Source: Mytilus galloprovincialis
Lineage: Eukaryota; Mollusca; Bivalvia; Mytilida; Mytilidae
Assembly: GCF_965363235.1 (NCBI RefSeq)
Contig: NC_134846.1
Coordinates: 57,029,121 to 57,093,120, forward strand
Direction of reading: 5' to 3'
Length of the DNA stretch: 64,000 nucleotides
A program made the position numbers and the translations under genes. Position 1 is the stretch's first letter, and every line of letters starts with the position of its first letter. Below are positions 25,401-38,100 of the stretch, one piece after another. Below the pieces are notes generated by a model. That model did no database searches. It was not told where the DNA came from and saw only the letters and a program-made list of their open reading frames with translations.

Positions 25401-28400
25401 GTAAACCCTCTATTGCATGACACAATGTGGCTGCATAAATCCTAAAAAGTATTACCTCAGGTCAGCATTGGACTCCTCATGTAAATGTGCTTTTACAAGA
25501 TTTGAGTTTATATTCTTTTTGGAAAGACAAATTTTAGATTGCACATTATCTATCATACACTTCTGCTCCCCTTTTTCTGAATTATCAGAATGTTCTGTTC
25601 TTTTATCTTTAAACTCTACCGAACCATTCTTGTGACAAGTTGCCTGATCTTCATCCTTACAAAAATTTTGTTCCATAACTAAACTGTCATCAAATGATTC
25701 TCTCTGATTTTCTACAATCATGCAGTTATTGGACATTGCATCTTCATGATTAGATTTCTTTCTGTTTGAAACTGGTTTTAACTTTTTAGTATGTTCTGAT
25801 ATAGTACCAACAGAGGATACTTTCCTTTTCTTAGTCTTAAAACTATCTGTGGTCTGTTTGTCTGATGATAGGGAACAGTAATCAATTCTCTTGTTTCTTG
25901 TTGCCATTTTACGAGAAGATTTCACAATTTCATTATTATTTACCACTTTTGTTGTCTCAGTATTGTCTTTTGAATATCTTAAAGGTCTTTTTTCAGTCAC
26001 GTTAGCTTCTTTTTTTGAAAGATTCTCAGACACAGAATCAAGTTCCCTCTCAGTTATAATATCTGTGGTGATCTTGTCATTTGTGTCACCCAGATTCACT
26101 GACTTATTTGAACAATATCTATATATGCTGAGTAATTTTTTAAGCTTGCTATCAAATTTGTGAAATCCATCTTCATTTTCCTTTTTTTGTCTGAAGTAAA
26201 GTAGATTTATATCATAATTAATAAATTAACACACAATTTTCTCTTTAACCAAACCAGATTTTAAACTTAAATGGTAAATACAATTTCAATAATTCTGATT
26301 TGACATTCACTTTTCCTATCATGTTTGGAAATTTTAATCATGTTAATTGGTGATGAGTTTATCTCTTGTTTTTTCTTTTTTAACAAATGTTGAAATTTGT
26401 CAATATTTTTAGCTATTCTGATAGATAAAAAGCATTGCTCAATAAAATTTATCATCAAAACAAGAATTCAATATATATATTATTTACTTTTAAACCAAAA
26501 TATCTAATTACATTAGATATATAACTAAAATAAATTTAAATACTCTTCTTTAAGAAAATAGAAAAATATTATACCTTCTTTTGATAAAAAGATTACAGGT
26601 TCCATCAACATGATCATCATATGCAATTCTAAATGGCATAATGGCAAATAATAATGTGCATGGCCAGTCTAAATTGTTCTTAATAAAACATGAAACCTTG
26701 TTCTTCAGTAGTATCCAAATCTCGTCTGAAATAAGATTTATAAATACCGGTATAAAATTATTCTGATAGTAGCGTTTTTTTGTTGCTTACCTACTTACAA
26801 TAATATCAAAAGGTGACCATTTATTATTTCATTTTCTGGCTTATCATCGCATAATTCAAAAAGATGTAACAAAATGAAATTATAAACAATAGCAAAAAAA
26901 TTTAGATGTACATTGTATCACAAAAACATAATTTTGATCATTGCACCATGAAAATTAGGTCAAGATCAGGTCAAGATGATCAGGTTGATATGTAAATGTA
27001 AGAAGGATTCAATAGACTAAATATCAATAACCTAATACTTCAAGTACTGAGAAACTGACATGATCATGAAACTTAATGTTGACTTTTGTGGGGCCATTAA
27101 ACAAAGAAAATGATGTGCATATGAAAGCAGTGAATTCTCCAGGCCCTTTGAGGACCACGGGTTCACAGTGGTATAAAGTTTTAGCGTGTTGGTATAATTT
27201 TGGTCCTTGGGGCTAAAATTTTCAGTTAAATCAAAGCGCTGTAAGCGCTGAAGGCAGTTAACCAAAAACCAAGGCAACCGTAATTATGAAAACTGTGGCA
27301 ACGTTGCCTCAACATTAAACATTCATATATAGCACATTCATGTCTATCTAATGATTTATTTATTAAGGCAAATAATTTATATGTTATCAAAGTTTCAAAA
27401 GCAATGCATATATCAATGTATATTTTTTTTATGGTGAGTCTGCAGTGGTACAAGTTCCCAATGATTGCAGTTGTTCTACTTGGTAGTTAACTTTGGTTTT
27501 ATTTGACTGCTAGAAGTTCAAGTTGACTTAGTATGAAGATGTAATAGTATGAATGGACTGGTTTCCCTGGAAAGAAAACTGAGTTTGTGTTCTATAGTAC
27601 AAAAGTTATGAGACACGAATCAGACAAATGTTCACTACAACAGGGATCAAAGGTGAGGTCTGACTGACCTGCCCATAGTAAATGTAAATGATTTGTTATT
27701 TTGTCCCATACATATGAATATATATAATTTAGGGGTGGGGATCTCAACGGTTTTCAAGTTCTCAAACAGGTAGGGGTAGGCCGAGGATTTAGGGGGGGCA
27801 GGCGGCCCCGCCCCCCTTTTGGGAAAAAAATTGGTTGCTTATATAGGGAATCACTGAAGCGTGACTTGAGTGGGCCCCCTCTTAGGTCAGTCAGCGGGCC
27901 CCCACTATGAAAATTTCTGGATCCGCCACTGGGGGTAGGGTGACCCTAGGGACTTCCCCTACATTTCATTTTATTTGTTATATTGTCCCATACATGAATA
28001 TATATGGTTTAGGGGTGGGGATCTCATTGGTTTCCAAGTTCTCAAACAGGAGGGGTAGGTTGACCCCAGGGACTCCACCTATATTTCATTTAATTAGTTA
28101 TATTGGCCCATACATGAATATATATTGTTTTGGTGTGGGGATCTCAACCGTTTCCAAGTTCTCAAACAGGAGGGTTGGGGTGACCACAGGGACTTCCCCT
28201 ACATTATATTTGATTTGTTATATTGTCCCATACATGAGTATATATGGTTTAGGGGTAAGGATCTTGACCATTTCCAAGTTCTCAAACAGAAGGGTGTACA
28301 GTGACCTCAGGGACTCCCCCTATCTTTCATTTGAATTGTTATATTGTCCCGTACATGAATATATGGTTAAGAGGTGGCGATCTCAACGGGTGTCAAATTC

Positions 28401-31400
28401 TCAAACAGGAGGGGGTGGGGACACAAGGGACTCCCCCTATATTTCATCTGATTTGTTATATTGTCCCATACATGAATATATATGGTTGAGGGTGGGGATC
28501 TGGGCCATTTTCAAACTCTAAAACAGGAAGGGTGGGGTGACCCCCAGTGACTCTTCCTATATTTCATTTGGTTTTTCATATAGTCACAAACATGAATATA
28601 TATGGTTAAGGGGTGTGGATCTCGACCGTTTCCAAGTTCTCAAACAGGAGGGGATGGGGTAACTCCAGGGACTCCCCCTATATTTCATTTTATTTAAAAT
28701 ATTGTCCTATACTTGAATATATGCAGGGGCGGATTCAGGCGGGGGGTTGCGGGCTTGAACCCCCCTTAAATTTGCAAAGCATGGGTTGTTCTCAGCTTAA
28801 TAAAGAATATTCCGATAATTTTACCTCAATTTTTTTTTAGCCTCGCTCTGCTCAGCGAAAATTTAAGTTTACGTCCCTCCTAACCTAAAATCCTGGATCT
28901 GCCCCTCATATGGTTTAGGGGTGGGGAGCTCGACCGTTTCCAAGTTAGGGAGCTACCATTTGATTTTTATGGGGGGGCTAGGATGAAATTTGAAAAAAAT
29001 AGGCAGGACAGGAGTTTTGAGTAAAAAAAAAAGGCAGGATGAGCAACTTGGTAAAAAAAAAAAAGGCAGGATGACAATTTGTGTAAAAAAAGTCAGGATA
29101 ACTAGTAAAAAAAAAGGCAGGACCGAATAGAGTAAAAAATAAAAAGGCAGGACAGAGATTACAACTAAAAAAAAAAAGCAGGACAAAATTTTTCATCCTA
29201 GCCCCCCCATAAAAATCAAATGGTAGCTCCCTTATCAAACAGGAGGGGGTAGAGTGGCCCAAAGAATGCCACCTATATATCATATGATTTACTTACATTT
29301 AGGTATATATAATATAGTTGCATTATTTGTGAAAATAAAGAAACTTTCAGCTACATTAATTGACCCTTCAAAATTGAGAAAAACAAATAACCCTTCGAAA
29401 TTGCAGTAATATGTTTACACTTTAAAAGCATCTCACATGCATTATCATCATTTATCACTGATAAAGAAAATTTAGACTGTGACCATGAACATGTATATTG
29501 TTAAATATATTCTGTTCCCAGCTGTTACGTTGTATTGGATTTTTAAATTAAAATTTGTCAAAAAGTAATTTTGAGTTTCTGTATAAAATATTTTTCTGCT
29601 TTTTCTTTCTTTTACATATATCTTTTGGTTTACAATTCTAGTGTTTATATTCATTTACCATGCATAGATTTATTTTTTCACCTGCTTTGATTTATTTTGT
29701 AATTGATCGCCGAATCCGGAATTATCCTTATCCGCTTCCGGAATCGGATCCGATATTGTAAAATTTTGTCTTCACGGTCGCCATTGTTATGTGTTTACAA
29801 TGTTGTTTTTGTCAATCAGATACAATTTTACTCGAATTTATACAACATTTGTCGGCGATTTTCTGTATAAAGCTAGCGGTTGAACAAAATGAACATCGCT
29901 GTCATGAATAATAATGATAAAAATAAGTTTTTAGCTCGTTTAATTGGAGACTTTGGTGACTTGCATGGAAGGTTTGCAAAGTAATTTAAAGTGGAAGGTG
30001 ACTACGTCGGACGTAGCTATAGAAACCAACTATCCTGGTCGAAATTCCTCTTGCAAAAGTGGAAGGTCGCGGACCTCGGACCACCGCTAATTTGCACACC
30101 TGCCTCCAAATTCAAAAGCTACGAAAATTTCTTTTTCTAATTTGAAATTGCCGCCAACAGCATGAACTTATTTTATAATATACTACTGACGTAGTTGTAC
30201 TACGTATTGATGACAAACAATATCCCTACGACTTTTGCCATTTGGGAAATCTAAACTACTTGTCTTAAGAGATTTTCGGCGATTAAATATTTCATACAAT
30301 TGTTCTTTGACATCTTAGCTAAAAGCACAAGTCATAATGAACTACACAAGGATTCTTAATAAGCACTACTTCCTATGTGTAACTTCAAAACTTTTGGATA
30401 AATCGACGATCATTTAAGTTTTTTCTGGTCATATTTTTTGTAATCCAGAATAAAAAGTATTAAAAAAGTGTTCAATTAGTTATATATAACATAGTAGCGA
30501 GCTAGATAATAACAATGGCAAGTATTTCAGCATTTATTGGGTAGAACACAAATTTAGGGTGCTCGCATAATGCAGCTTAACTGCATAAAAATCCGTAATC
30601 AGTAAAATTTAAAACAGCTTCTTTAATCTTTTCTGTGTGGTATAAAATTCCAGAAAGTACACAGAGAGTTGTGAGGAAAGAAAAACCTTTAATTCAATAA
30701 AATATAATACACTTGTAAGATATAATACTTTCCCTTTTGTACAGCGTACCTGAATAATGGACATCTTTTTTCACTATATCTATGTGTAAATCAGCTGACT
30801 TTAAAAGCTGAACATCAGGTGTTAAAAGTGATAATCCTCCACATAAACTTCTTCTAAGGTATAACCTTGTCATTACATTGTATCTGAAAAATTAAGAAGG
30901 AAAAATTGTCATGTTATGTCTTTGTTGTCTCATTACCTAGTTTATTTTATTTTCAGAAAAAGGAAAAGCCATGTCAAATGCTGTCCAGAATTACCTCAAA
31001 AGACCAAATTAGACTAGCCAATCAAAGAATCACAATCCCTACAACATCTGGAAAATAACTGTCATACTCCTATCTTGATTTGTGAGTTGAAAATGATGTG
31101 CTACAACATATTTTATAATGCCAAGCACCAAACATTTATGACAGCAGAATGAGTCCTTGGTCATAAACTTTACATGGTACTAGGAGTACAGACTTTGTGC
31201 CCGAAACACCAAATCCAGTATTTTGGTTGGTTGATTTCTGTCAAATTCTCAGTCTGAGTGTTATAATCTGACTGCAAGGCCTGAAGCTCTGGTTCAAATG
31301 ATTATCATTTCCAGACTTTGAAAAACTATGTGTTTATATGAATAAAAAGAGATGAAGAGTACTAAGTTAGGAGTAACTAGGGTCTACATTTATAATGAAA

Positions 31401-34400
31401 TAAAACCTGAACCACATGCTTAAGAATTAATTTTTTTCTACTGAAATAATGTTGCAACTGGTGGAGAGTTGTATCATTGGCAATCATATATTACATCTTC
31501 TTATTTATTTTTAACACAAAACTAAACTAAAGTACCTGCAAACAAGGTCAAGTAGACCCATGGTAATAATGTCTGGTGAAATTGTATCTATTATTGCTAC
31601 CTCTGGCCACATAGAATAGAGGTCAAGGAATATCATCACATACTTCTGTCTTCCTTGGCAGCCATATGGTCCCAACACACATAACTCAACCTGGAAATAT
31701 CAATATCTCATGAAAAACTCTGAATTAAATGCAATGAATTGCCATTGTAGTTTGGCGAGTGATTCAGCTTTGAAAGTTAAAAAGTAATGTAAATATAAAT
31801 CAACAATTAATTAATAGATTCTTTTGTACATCAAACTGATATCTTCACTTATTGTATGTATGACTAAATAAAAATAGTAAAAAAAAAATCTTTAAAAAAA
31901 TGAAAAAGTTACATGTACTTGTAGTTAAAATATCTTGGAAAATATGTTAGACTTTTAAAGTACATCAAAACACCTTTTCATATAATCTTCTATATGGAAG
32001 AGAAGTCTTTGTTTATTTCAGATGTGACCTTTTAAGTTTTATTCTACTTAGTTAATTCCGACAAGTGAAGTATATAGACTCAGGAACATGTAATGTTTGT
32101 AAAGAATTGCCTTTAAAAGAAAGGAAGTACATTGAGATCTTTGAATGGATTTTCACAGAAGCCCCACTGCTCATAGAATTTCAAAATATCTTAACCATTG
32201 TTAACTGCTAAAACCACACATAAAAATTCATATGCAAAGACTTAAAAGATCTCAGGTAACTTTTCTTAAACAGCCAATAGTCTGATAGTATAAATTGTGT
32301 TGAATGACATGTTAAATAATCTTACAGAATGCCAAAAGTAATCAGGTTCAACATCAGATTCAAGGTTACATATTTCTACTCCATTATTATCCACATTTTC
32401 TAAAACTTCTTCATTTCTCTCCTCATCTGGCTCATTTTTCATTATACAACTCTTCTCAACAGCTGAATTTTGTTTTGTAGAGCTCGAGCTTTCTAGGTCT
32501 GTTTCATGCACAGTTTTTATTTCATTATTACAACTGAAAGACAATTCCAATGATTGGCTGATGTCATTGGTATTTTCATTATGATCAACATCGATGTCTG
32601 TGTTTGTTGAAAATAATTCAATTGTACTATCACTGTTTCCATAACTTCTGAAGTTTTCCATTTCTTGTAATACATGGTTGTCATGTTTTTCACCATATAA
32701 CATATTCAATATATCCATGTCATTTTCCTGCTCCATTGTGATAATGTTAGTTGTATCTAATCTTGAAGTACAGATAGGACAGTTCCTGATCAACAGTTTA
32801 ACCATCTCAATCATACACAGAAAATAATATTTATCTTTACACAGTGCTACAGTTCTGTTTTTACCATGATGTTGACCTACAAAATATTCATCAATAAATT
32901 TTTATTATATTATGTTTTTGCTTCATGAATGAAAAAATATGGTATTTCTTAAGTCCATTTCGTTTTTCTTAAATTAATTATCACAGGAACACTCTTACCT
33001 CCCCCCCCACCCCCACCCCCCACCCCAAAAAAACAACAATCAACAAACAAACAAACTTGGTATGATAACTACTTAAACACATGCAACTGGTCAATACTTA
33101 TTAAATACAAAGAACCCTTTACAAAATATCAAGTGTTGTAAACTTTGTTAAATTTCTAACGTGACAAATCTAGATCTAAATTCAGATTTATCAGATTTAT
33201 ACAACGCACTGTGTCCCTGGGAGCATTAATTACCATAAAATCATCGTTGTATTCCCTACACAAAGCCCTTTTCAGTGCATTTTCTGATATCTATAGTATA
33301 CATAATCTTGGTTTTATATAGAGCTCTTGGAACTGCAGAAAATACATTTTTGTAAAATAACTAGAAAAGCAAAATGAAAAGAGCCTGTGTCTGGTCACCT
33401 TAGTACAATGTAGTATGTGCATTTTCAAAAAGGGATTTATACACTCTGACTATGCCGACCCCATTAGTTCATCTTGTAAATCTGAAAATGGAAAATTTAA
33501 TAGTTGTGCTGCCAGCTAGACCTTTTTGTAGACAGGGTTAAGTTGCATTAAAGTTTCAATGAAAATAATTTGTTTTACATAATTTTACAAGACTGGCCAA
33601 AACAACTCATTGGGAAAGAACCCAATACTGTCATCTACTGCTATTACTGGAATAGAGTCGAAAAAGGAAATGTGTGAAAGAGACAACAACCCCACCAAAG
33701 ATCAGATAACAACACAAGGCCACCAATGGGTCTTTCAAGGGGCTCTAGCTAGGAGATACAATGCATATATAAAAAAAATCTAAAAAAAATAATTTTTTAA
33801 TCATTAATCATGCTAATGCAAGTTGAATAGTGAAATTATAATTCCCTTTTAGCAGCTAGTATGGTTCAATTTTGTCAAATAAGCTAAGAAACATTGATGA
33901 TGAATTCTCATTGAATCTGTATTCATGTGACCTTCAATTTAACCACTTACATGTAGCTAGAGATGGATAGCACATGAACTGTGCGTGTTGAGTTATTCGA
34001 AGGAAAAGAATGTTAACATTGAAAGAGATTGATTGACAGGTTTTGATCCACAAATTATCATTCTTATAGATTATTATGCAGGTAAAAACAATTCTTTAAA
34101 ATATATTTTTTTAATGTACAAATGTATATAATAATATGAAATTAAACAGACATAAAAAAATCTAATTGCATGAGTTCCCTATCTATTTATATCTATATTA
34201 ATGTTAATATTATTTATTCGACCATCAGAGGTTTTCATAGGTTAAATCAAAAGTAATTAGATGGCATCAAGACATACATGTACACACAAAACAAAGCAAC
34301 ATATTATCGATCCCATGCCCTGTAAATTGTTTATTTTAGACTTTTTATAATTCAGATAAATGTTTTACATTATATTAAATCAAATATGAGAATTTGAATC

Positions 34401-34824
34401 GAATTGGTGAATGTGAATTTGACAGCTAGTTCCCCTTTAACACAGCGAGAAGGTCCTGAACTCAATGGTGAAGTCTTATTCTATTTTTACCTTCTTCGCT
34501 TATATGGCATTCATAGAAGGCCTGCAACTTATCGTCATTGGAAAACAGTACCAGTCTTTTTAATGACTTTTTATCACTTTTCTGATGGTCAGTATCACTG
34601 GTATTATCACAAGTCGATGGAAAGGGAGTGGAATAATATTGTGAGTAAAGTTTGCCATTTTCAATGATAAAATCTAAAGCTCTTTGTCTTAGGTTAGATC
34701 TGTGTATTCTGTTGCTGTAACGATCATCTGGAGGATACTCATTGGTTTGGAGATAGCTGAAAACGTGTTCGAGATCTATTTTTTGATAGAGAGATTTTTT
34801 CGTCTGCTTCTTATTTTTTTCCAT
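22415..34824 (-). CDS. Gene B: GIN1-like dead integrase fused to four C2H2 zinc fingers, 9 exons, 1008 aa
   Basis: Exons (minus, 5' to 3'): 34491-34824, 32326-32876, 31536-31690, 30750-30883, 26575-26725, 25456-26190, 24888-25103, 24027-24235, 22415-22956. All have GT/AG sites and the phases close to 3027 nt. Domains: N-terminal GIN1-type domain (about 15-105); HHCC zinc-binding module (H-x6-H, then CPIC); acidic linker (about 155-290); integrase core (about 296-441) with LGPY and the first Asp (IFLDLYSMWPE, D318). The second Asp block (usual SDxG) and the Glu are not recognisable. A disordered basic/Ser linker spans 442-755. C2H2 fingers lie at about 760-865: CSTC..H...H, CPHC..H....H, CTVC split by the last intron, and CDKC..H...C. 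The tail is acidic. A nuclear DNA-binding protein is likely and integration activity unlikely. It is divergent from gene A. Confidence 0.85.
23000..24026. other. Gene B intron 8
   Basis: About 1.1 kb of AT-rich sequence (22957-24026) separating the two halves of the third zinc finger. The intron lies just after CNQVFTRK, in phase 1. No other feature seen. Confidence 0.6.
27700..28720 (+). repeat. ~120-bp tandem array, about eight copies
   Basis: Each unit contains ttccaagttctcaaacagga, 'gggactccccctatatttca' and 'ttgtcccatacatgaatata'. Its periodic frames translate as repeats but have frameshifts and no start context, so they are not genes. The homologous array in the right arm is at about 47110-47990. 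Confidence 0.9.
27781..27931. mobile_element. 151-bp hAT-like MITE
   Basis: Ends are CCGAGGATTTAG... and ...CTGGATCCGCCACTG, the latter being the inverted form of the common CAGTGGCGGATCCAG end. It is flanked by the 8-bp duplication GGGGTAGG (27773-27780 and 27932-27939). The same insertion is present in the right arm (about 47795-47940), so it predates the duplication of the arms. Confidence 0.65.
28732..28905. mobile_element. hAT-like MITE inside tandem array
   Basis: Starts caggggcggattcaggcggg and ends atcctggatctgcccctc, imperfect inverted ends of hAT type. It interrupts a 120-bp unit within 'gaatatatatggttta'. It is shared with the right arm (about 46935-47130). Confidence 0.55.
28948..29231. 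mobile_element. PIF/Harbinger-like MITE 1 (284 bp)
   Basis: Near-perfect TIRs: GGGAGCTACCATTTGATTTT ... and its reverse complement. The 3-bp duplication TTA lies at 28945-28947 and 29232-29234. The interior is built of repeated 'aaaaaaaaggcaggac' units. The empty site is seen in the right arm, where 'ccaagttatcaaa' is uninterrupted (about 46897-46915, minus). TWA duplications and GG-starting TIRs fit PIF/Harbinger. Confidence 0.85.
33648..33745 (+). repeat. Fragment of AATGGAAATGGGG family
   Basis: Diverged copy (gtgtgaaagagacaacaacc, then 'ggccaccaatgggtctttca') in gene B intron 1. Confidence 0.6.
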
Positions 34825-35140
34825 TTTTTTCTGCCGGTGTTTTGCAAGGTTTCGTCCCTTTTGTTATTACGGTGCAATGGGAAATATGTAAACATTCTGA
34901 TGACTTCGTTCATTGATTTTTTGGTGTAAAAATTGTGAATGTATAATTTAATAATAAAAATCTGTCAAATATATGTGCTTTTCCTTCATATAAAAACTTT
35001 GGACTTTTACAAGTAATGTGGTTTTGTAACAAAATAATTTGTTGTTTGTTTGAAAATTTACCATTGCACCAGGATTGAGAATTGCAAATGGCGGTGTGGC
35101 CAGAATGAAAAGTGAACGATAAATACCACTTCTTATACCA
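34825..35140. promoter_or_regulatory. Divergent promoter shared by genes B and A
   Basis: Only 316 bp separate the two start codons, so both 5' UTRs and any promoter lie here. No clear TATA box is placed for either side. CAAATGGCGG at 35085-35094 resembles a YY1 site (AAnATGGCGG). The ATG inside it opens a six-codon upstream frame ending TGA before gene A's start. Co-regulation of the pair is an inference from layout. Confidence 0.6.
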
Positions 35141-38100
35141 ATGCCCCCGAAGAAAAGAAGAGCTGCTAAGAGCAGTTTGAATTATGATAATTTAATTCAT
35201 TATTTAAAGTATGAAGCATATCCCCCAGAAGTTAACTCTGATCGAGAAAAGCGAAATATCCGGAAGCGTGCAAAGTCGTTCCGCCTGGAACAGCTTCCTA
35301 GTGGGGATAAACTTTATTTTACATACACATATCCAGACGAAGAAAATACACAACACACAAAGGAAGTTATCTATAAAACTGAAGATCAGAAAAGAGCTTT
35401 TGACGAATTTCATATAAATTCGAAAGGTAATTGAAGTGTTTTTTGTTATTTGCTACAAGAGTCTAAGGCTAAGTAGTAAGGGAGCTACCATTTGATTTTT
35501 ATGGGGGGGCTAGGATGAAAAATTTTGTCCTGCATTTTTTTTTAGTTGTAATCTCTGTCCTGCCTTTTTATTTTTCACTCTATTCGGTCCTGCTTTTTTT
35601 TTTTTTTAGTTTATCCTGACTTTTTTTACATAAATTGTCATCCTGACTATTTTTTTTTGCAAGTGTCTCATCCTGCCTTTTTTTTTTATTAAAACTCCTG
35701 TCCTGCCTATTTTTTTCAAATTTCATCATAGCCCCCCCCATAAAAATCAAATGGTAGCTCCCTAAGTAGGGTAGGACTATGAATGCCTTTTACAGTCAGG
35801 TGGTCATTTTCAGTAAAATTTAGCGTCATTATAGTTCAAACCTTATATATGAGGAAGGCGCTTCCATAAATTAATCGGGGACATAAATGCCAGCTTACCA
35901 AGAATATGTCCTACATATTGATTGATTGTTGGTTTGCTTAACATCGGGATGTATCAAGTTCGCAGTCACGTCCGGTCAGAATGGGGACGTTAAATCCGAT
36001 GCCTCGTGTATAGAGAGTGCCACGCTCTTTGCACGTTAAGAACCCTTGCAACAACTCTTTGAGGGGTCTGTAGGTTGCCTGTTGAAAGGCAAAATTTCTG
36101 TCCCTATCCAATATACCCTCATTTTCCAGTGGCAGTTCAAATTTCCCCGATGAGGCTAAGCGATTGGTGCTGTACTTTATCAAATGTGTGAGTTGTACAA
36201 AAATCTAATTCTAACACTGTTGGGTGTAATTTTCAGACTTATATATATACAATGTATACACCATGTATAGATCAATAACTTTGATCAATTATTTTTTTGT
36301 GGAGTGTGTTTTGTGTTTTGATTTTCATGAAGAAGTGGAGGATTTATAATATCTTGTTCATCAATAGTTAAAATTTGTAGCTGTTTTTTTGTTTATTTTG
36401 TAGGCACTGGCTACGGTTACATGGAAATGTAACAATAATAAAAATATTATTGTTACATTGGAGACTAATTGCCGGAATGCAAAGTTGGGTGAGGAACCGA
36501 TTAATTACAAATGTAACAATAATTACTGAGGCTACGGTTACATTACGTTATTGTTACATGAAAAACAGCAATGTACGCTAGATTGATTAAACTTAAATCT
36601 TCTATAGTTGTATTGCTTCATTCTTTCATATGTACTAAAGAATACTTGTAATTTAATACTGATAAATAATAAAATATTATTATTCAACAAATGGTGTACA
36701 ACTTGATAGTTTTACTACGTATTAATGGTTTTGATGTATTTAAAGATACTACACCGACCGTGCGAGGGCTGTATAGCCAGTCAAGGTCGTTAAACACTTC
36801 CATATATAAGATACTACTCAAGATTAGGAGTGTGACTGTCAAAGGCGAAAAATATAGTTCAATGGTTTCACTTTTTTAAAGTATTTAACTGCACACCTAC
36901 TCTTATTAAGTGTCATTATACTTTGGACCAATTTTGTTTATGGTGAAAAAAATAAAACTTGGGATGCGTTTTAAACGAAACTGAAACAATATCAAGACAT
37001 ACATTTCATACAGCTTTATAACTTGACGTAAATTGATAATCAAAAGCAAAGTTTGCTAACTGTTACTTAAGTACTAAGAAAATCTGTATGTACACGTATC
37101 CGTGGAGGACGTAATTTCGTTCATCAAAAATGTGTCGGACTTTAAAAACAACTTACTGGATTTGTAGAAATTGTCATTGTAAATAAAAAATTACAGTAAA
37201 TAAATTGTATGTTATAAATTTTTGAATAAATGTCCTCAACTTTTATTATTTAGTACATATTACTAGTCCCATCGTACATTGCTTTTTTTCATGTAACAAT
37301 AACGCAATGTAACCGTAGCCTCAATAATTATTGTTACATTTGTAATTAAACAGGTCCTTACCCAACCATGCATTCCAGCATTTAGTCTCCAATGTAACAA
37401 TAATATTTTATTATTGTTACATTTCCATGTAACCGTAGCCAGTGCCTGTTTTGTATTGCAAACATACATATATACAACTCTTTCTGTTTGTTGAATTATT
37501 TTTACTTTCTAAATTAGCAGGATGTTCATATTGTACATTTGTATTTTCAGCCTGTATCTCATATATATGTGATCAGTAAGAGGATCATATTGATTGTTAA
37601 AAATGAGTTTGAATTTACAGTGAGCCTGTTTAGTAAATTGATTTTTATCACGATAATAACCAAAAAATTGGTAAAAATTGATGAAGAATGAGAAAATCAT
37701 CAAAATTAGGTTCTTTCAAAGGGCCTTTAATAGCTTTTTTCTTCACCGATTGTTAACAGTCATATAAACCATGTAAACCCAAAATTCAGGTTAAGAAAAA
37801 AAGTTTAATTCTAGATTTTTTGGCTCCTCAGATGTGTACATCCTTTAGGAAAAGATTTTCGATTTTTAAATTTTTTTGATTTTATGTTTTGTAATTCTGT
37901 TATTTTCTTTATAAAAAAGGGGGAATTTTCCAGTTTTTCGGATATGACATTGAGAAGTTATTGAACTTTATTCTTTGAAATAGCAATGGGCATATCATAA
38001 GCTCATGGCGCAGCTGTTTATTAAATAAAGATATATTAGATAAAACAAGTACAAATATGGACCTATTCCACTTAACCTTCTAGGGTGAGCTCAACTTAAG

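Larger units (their letters stand above)
27229..30592. repeat. Left arm of ~3-kb inverted repeat (gene B intron 4)
   Basis: The reverse complement of 45520-48480, matched by eye at both ends and many internal points. Outer end: aatcaaagcgctgtaagcgc. Inner end: gcagcttaactgcataaaaa. Contents in order: unique sequence, a hAT-like MITE (27781-27931), a ~120-bp tandem array (about 27700-28720), another TIR insertion (about 28732-28905), a Harbinger-like MITE absent from the other arm (28948-29231), then unique sequence with 'tccgcttccggaatcggatc'. The inner end has a hairpin, ATGCAG-cttaa-CTGCAT. The arm could be a copy of a Helentron/HINE-like bivalve element with a central tandem array, or an inverted segmental duplication. 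Confidence 0.85.

Noticed and set aside
27907-28840. Plus-strand frames of 75-204 codons with repeated FHLICYIVPYMNIYG-type sequence
   Set aside because: They are translations of the ~120-bp tandem array in the inverted-repeat arm. Frame changes between units and the mirrored array gives the same on the other strand.
28953-29283. Phe/Pro-rich minus-strand frames
   Set aside because: Translations of the poly-A-spaced interior of the Harbinger-like MITE.
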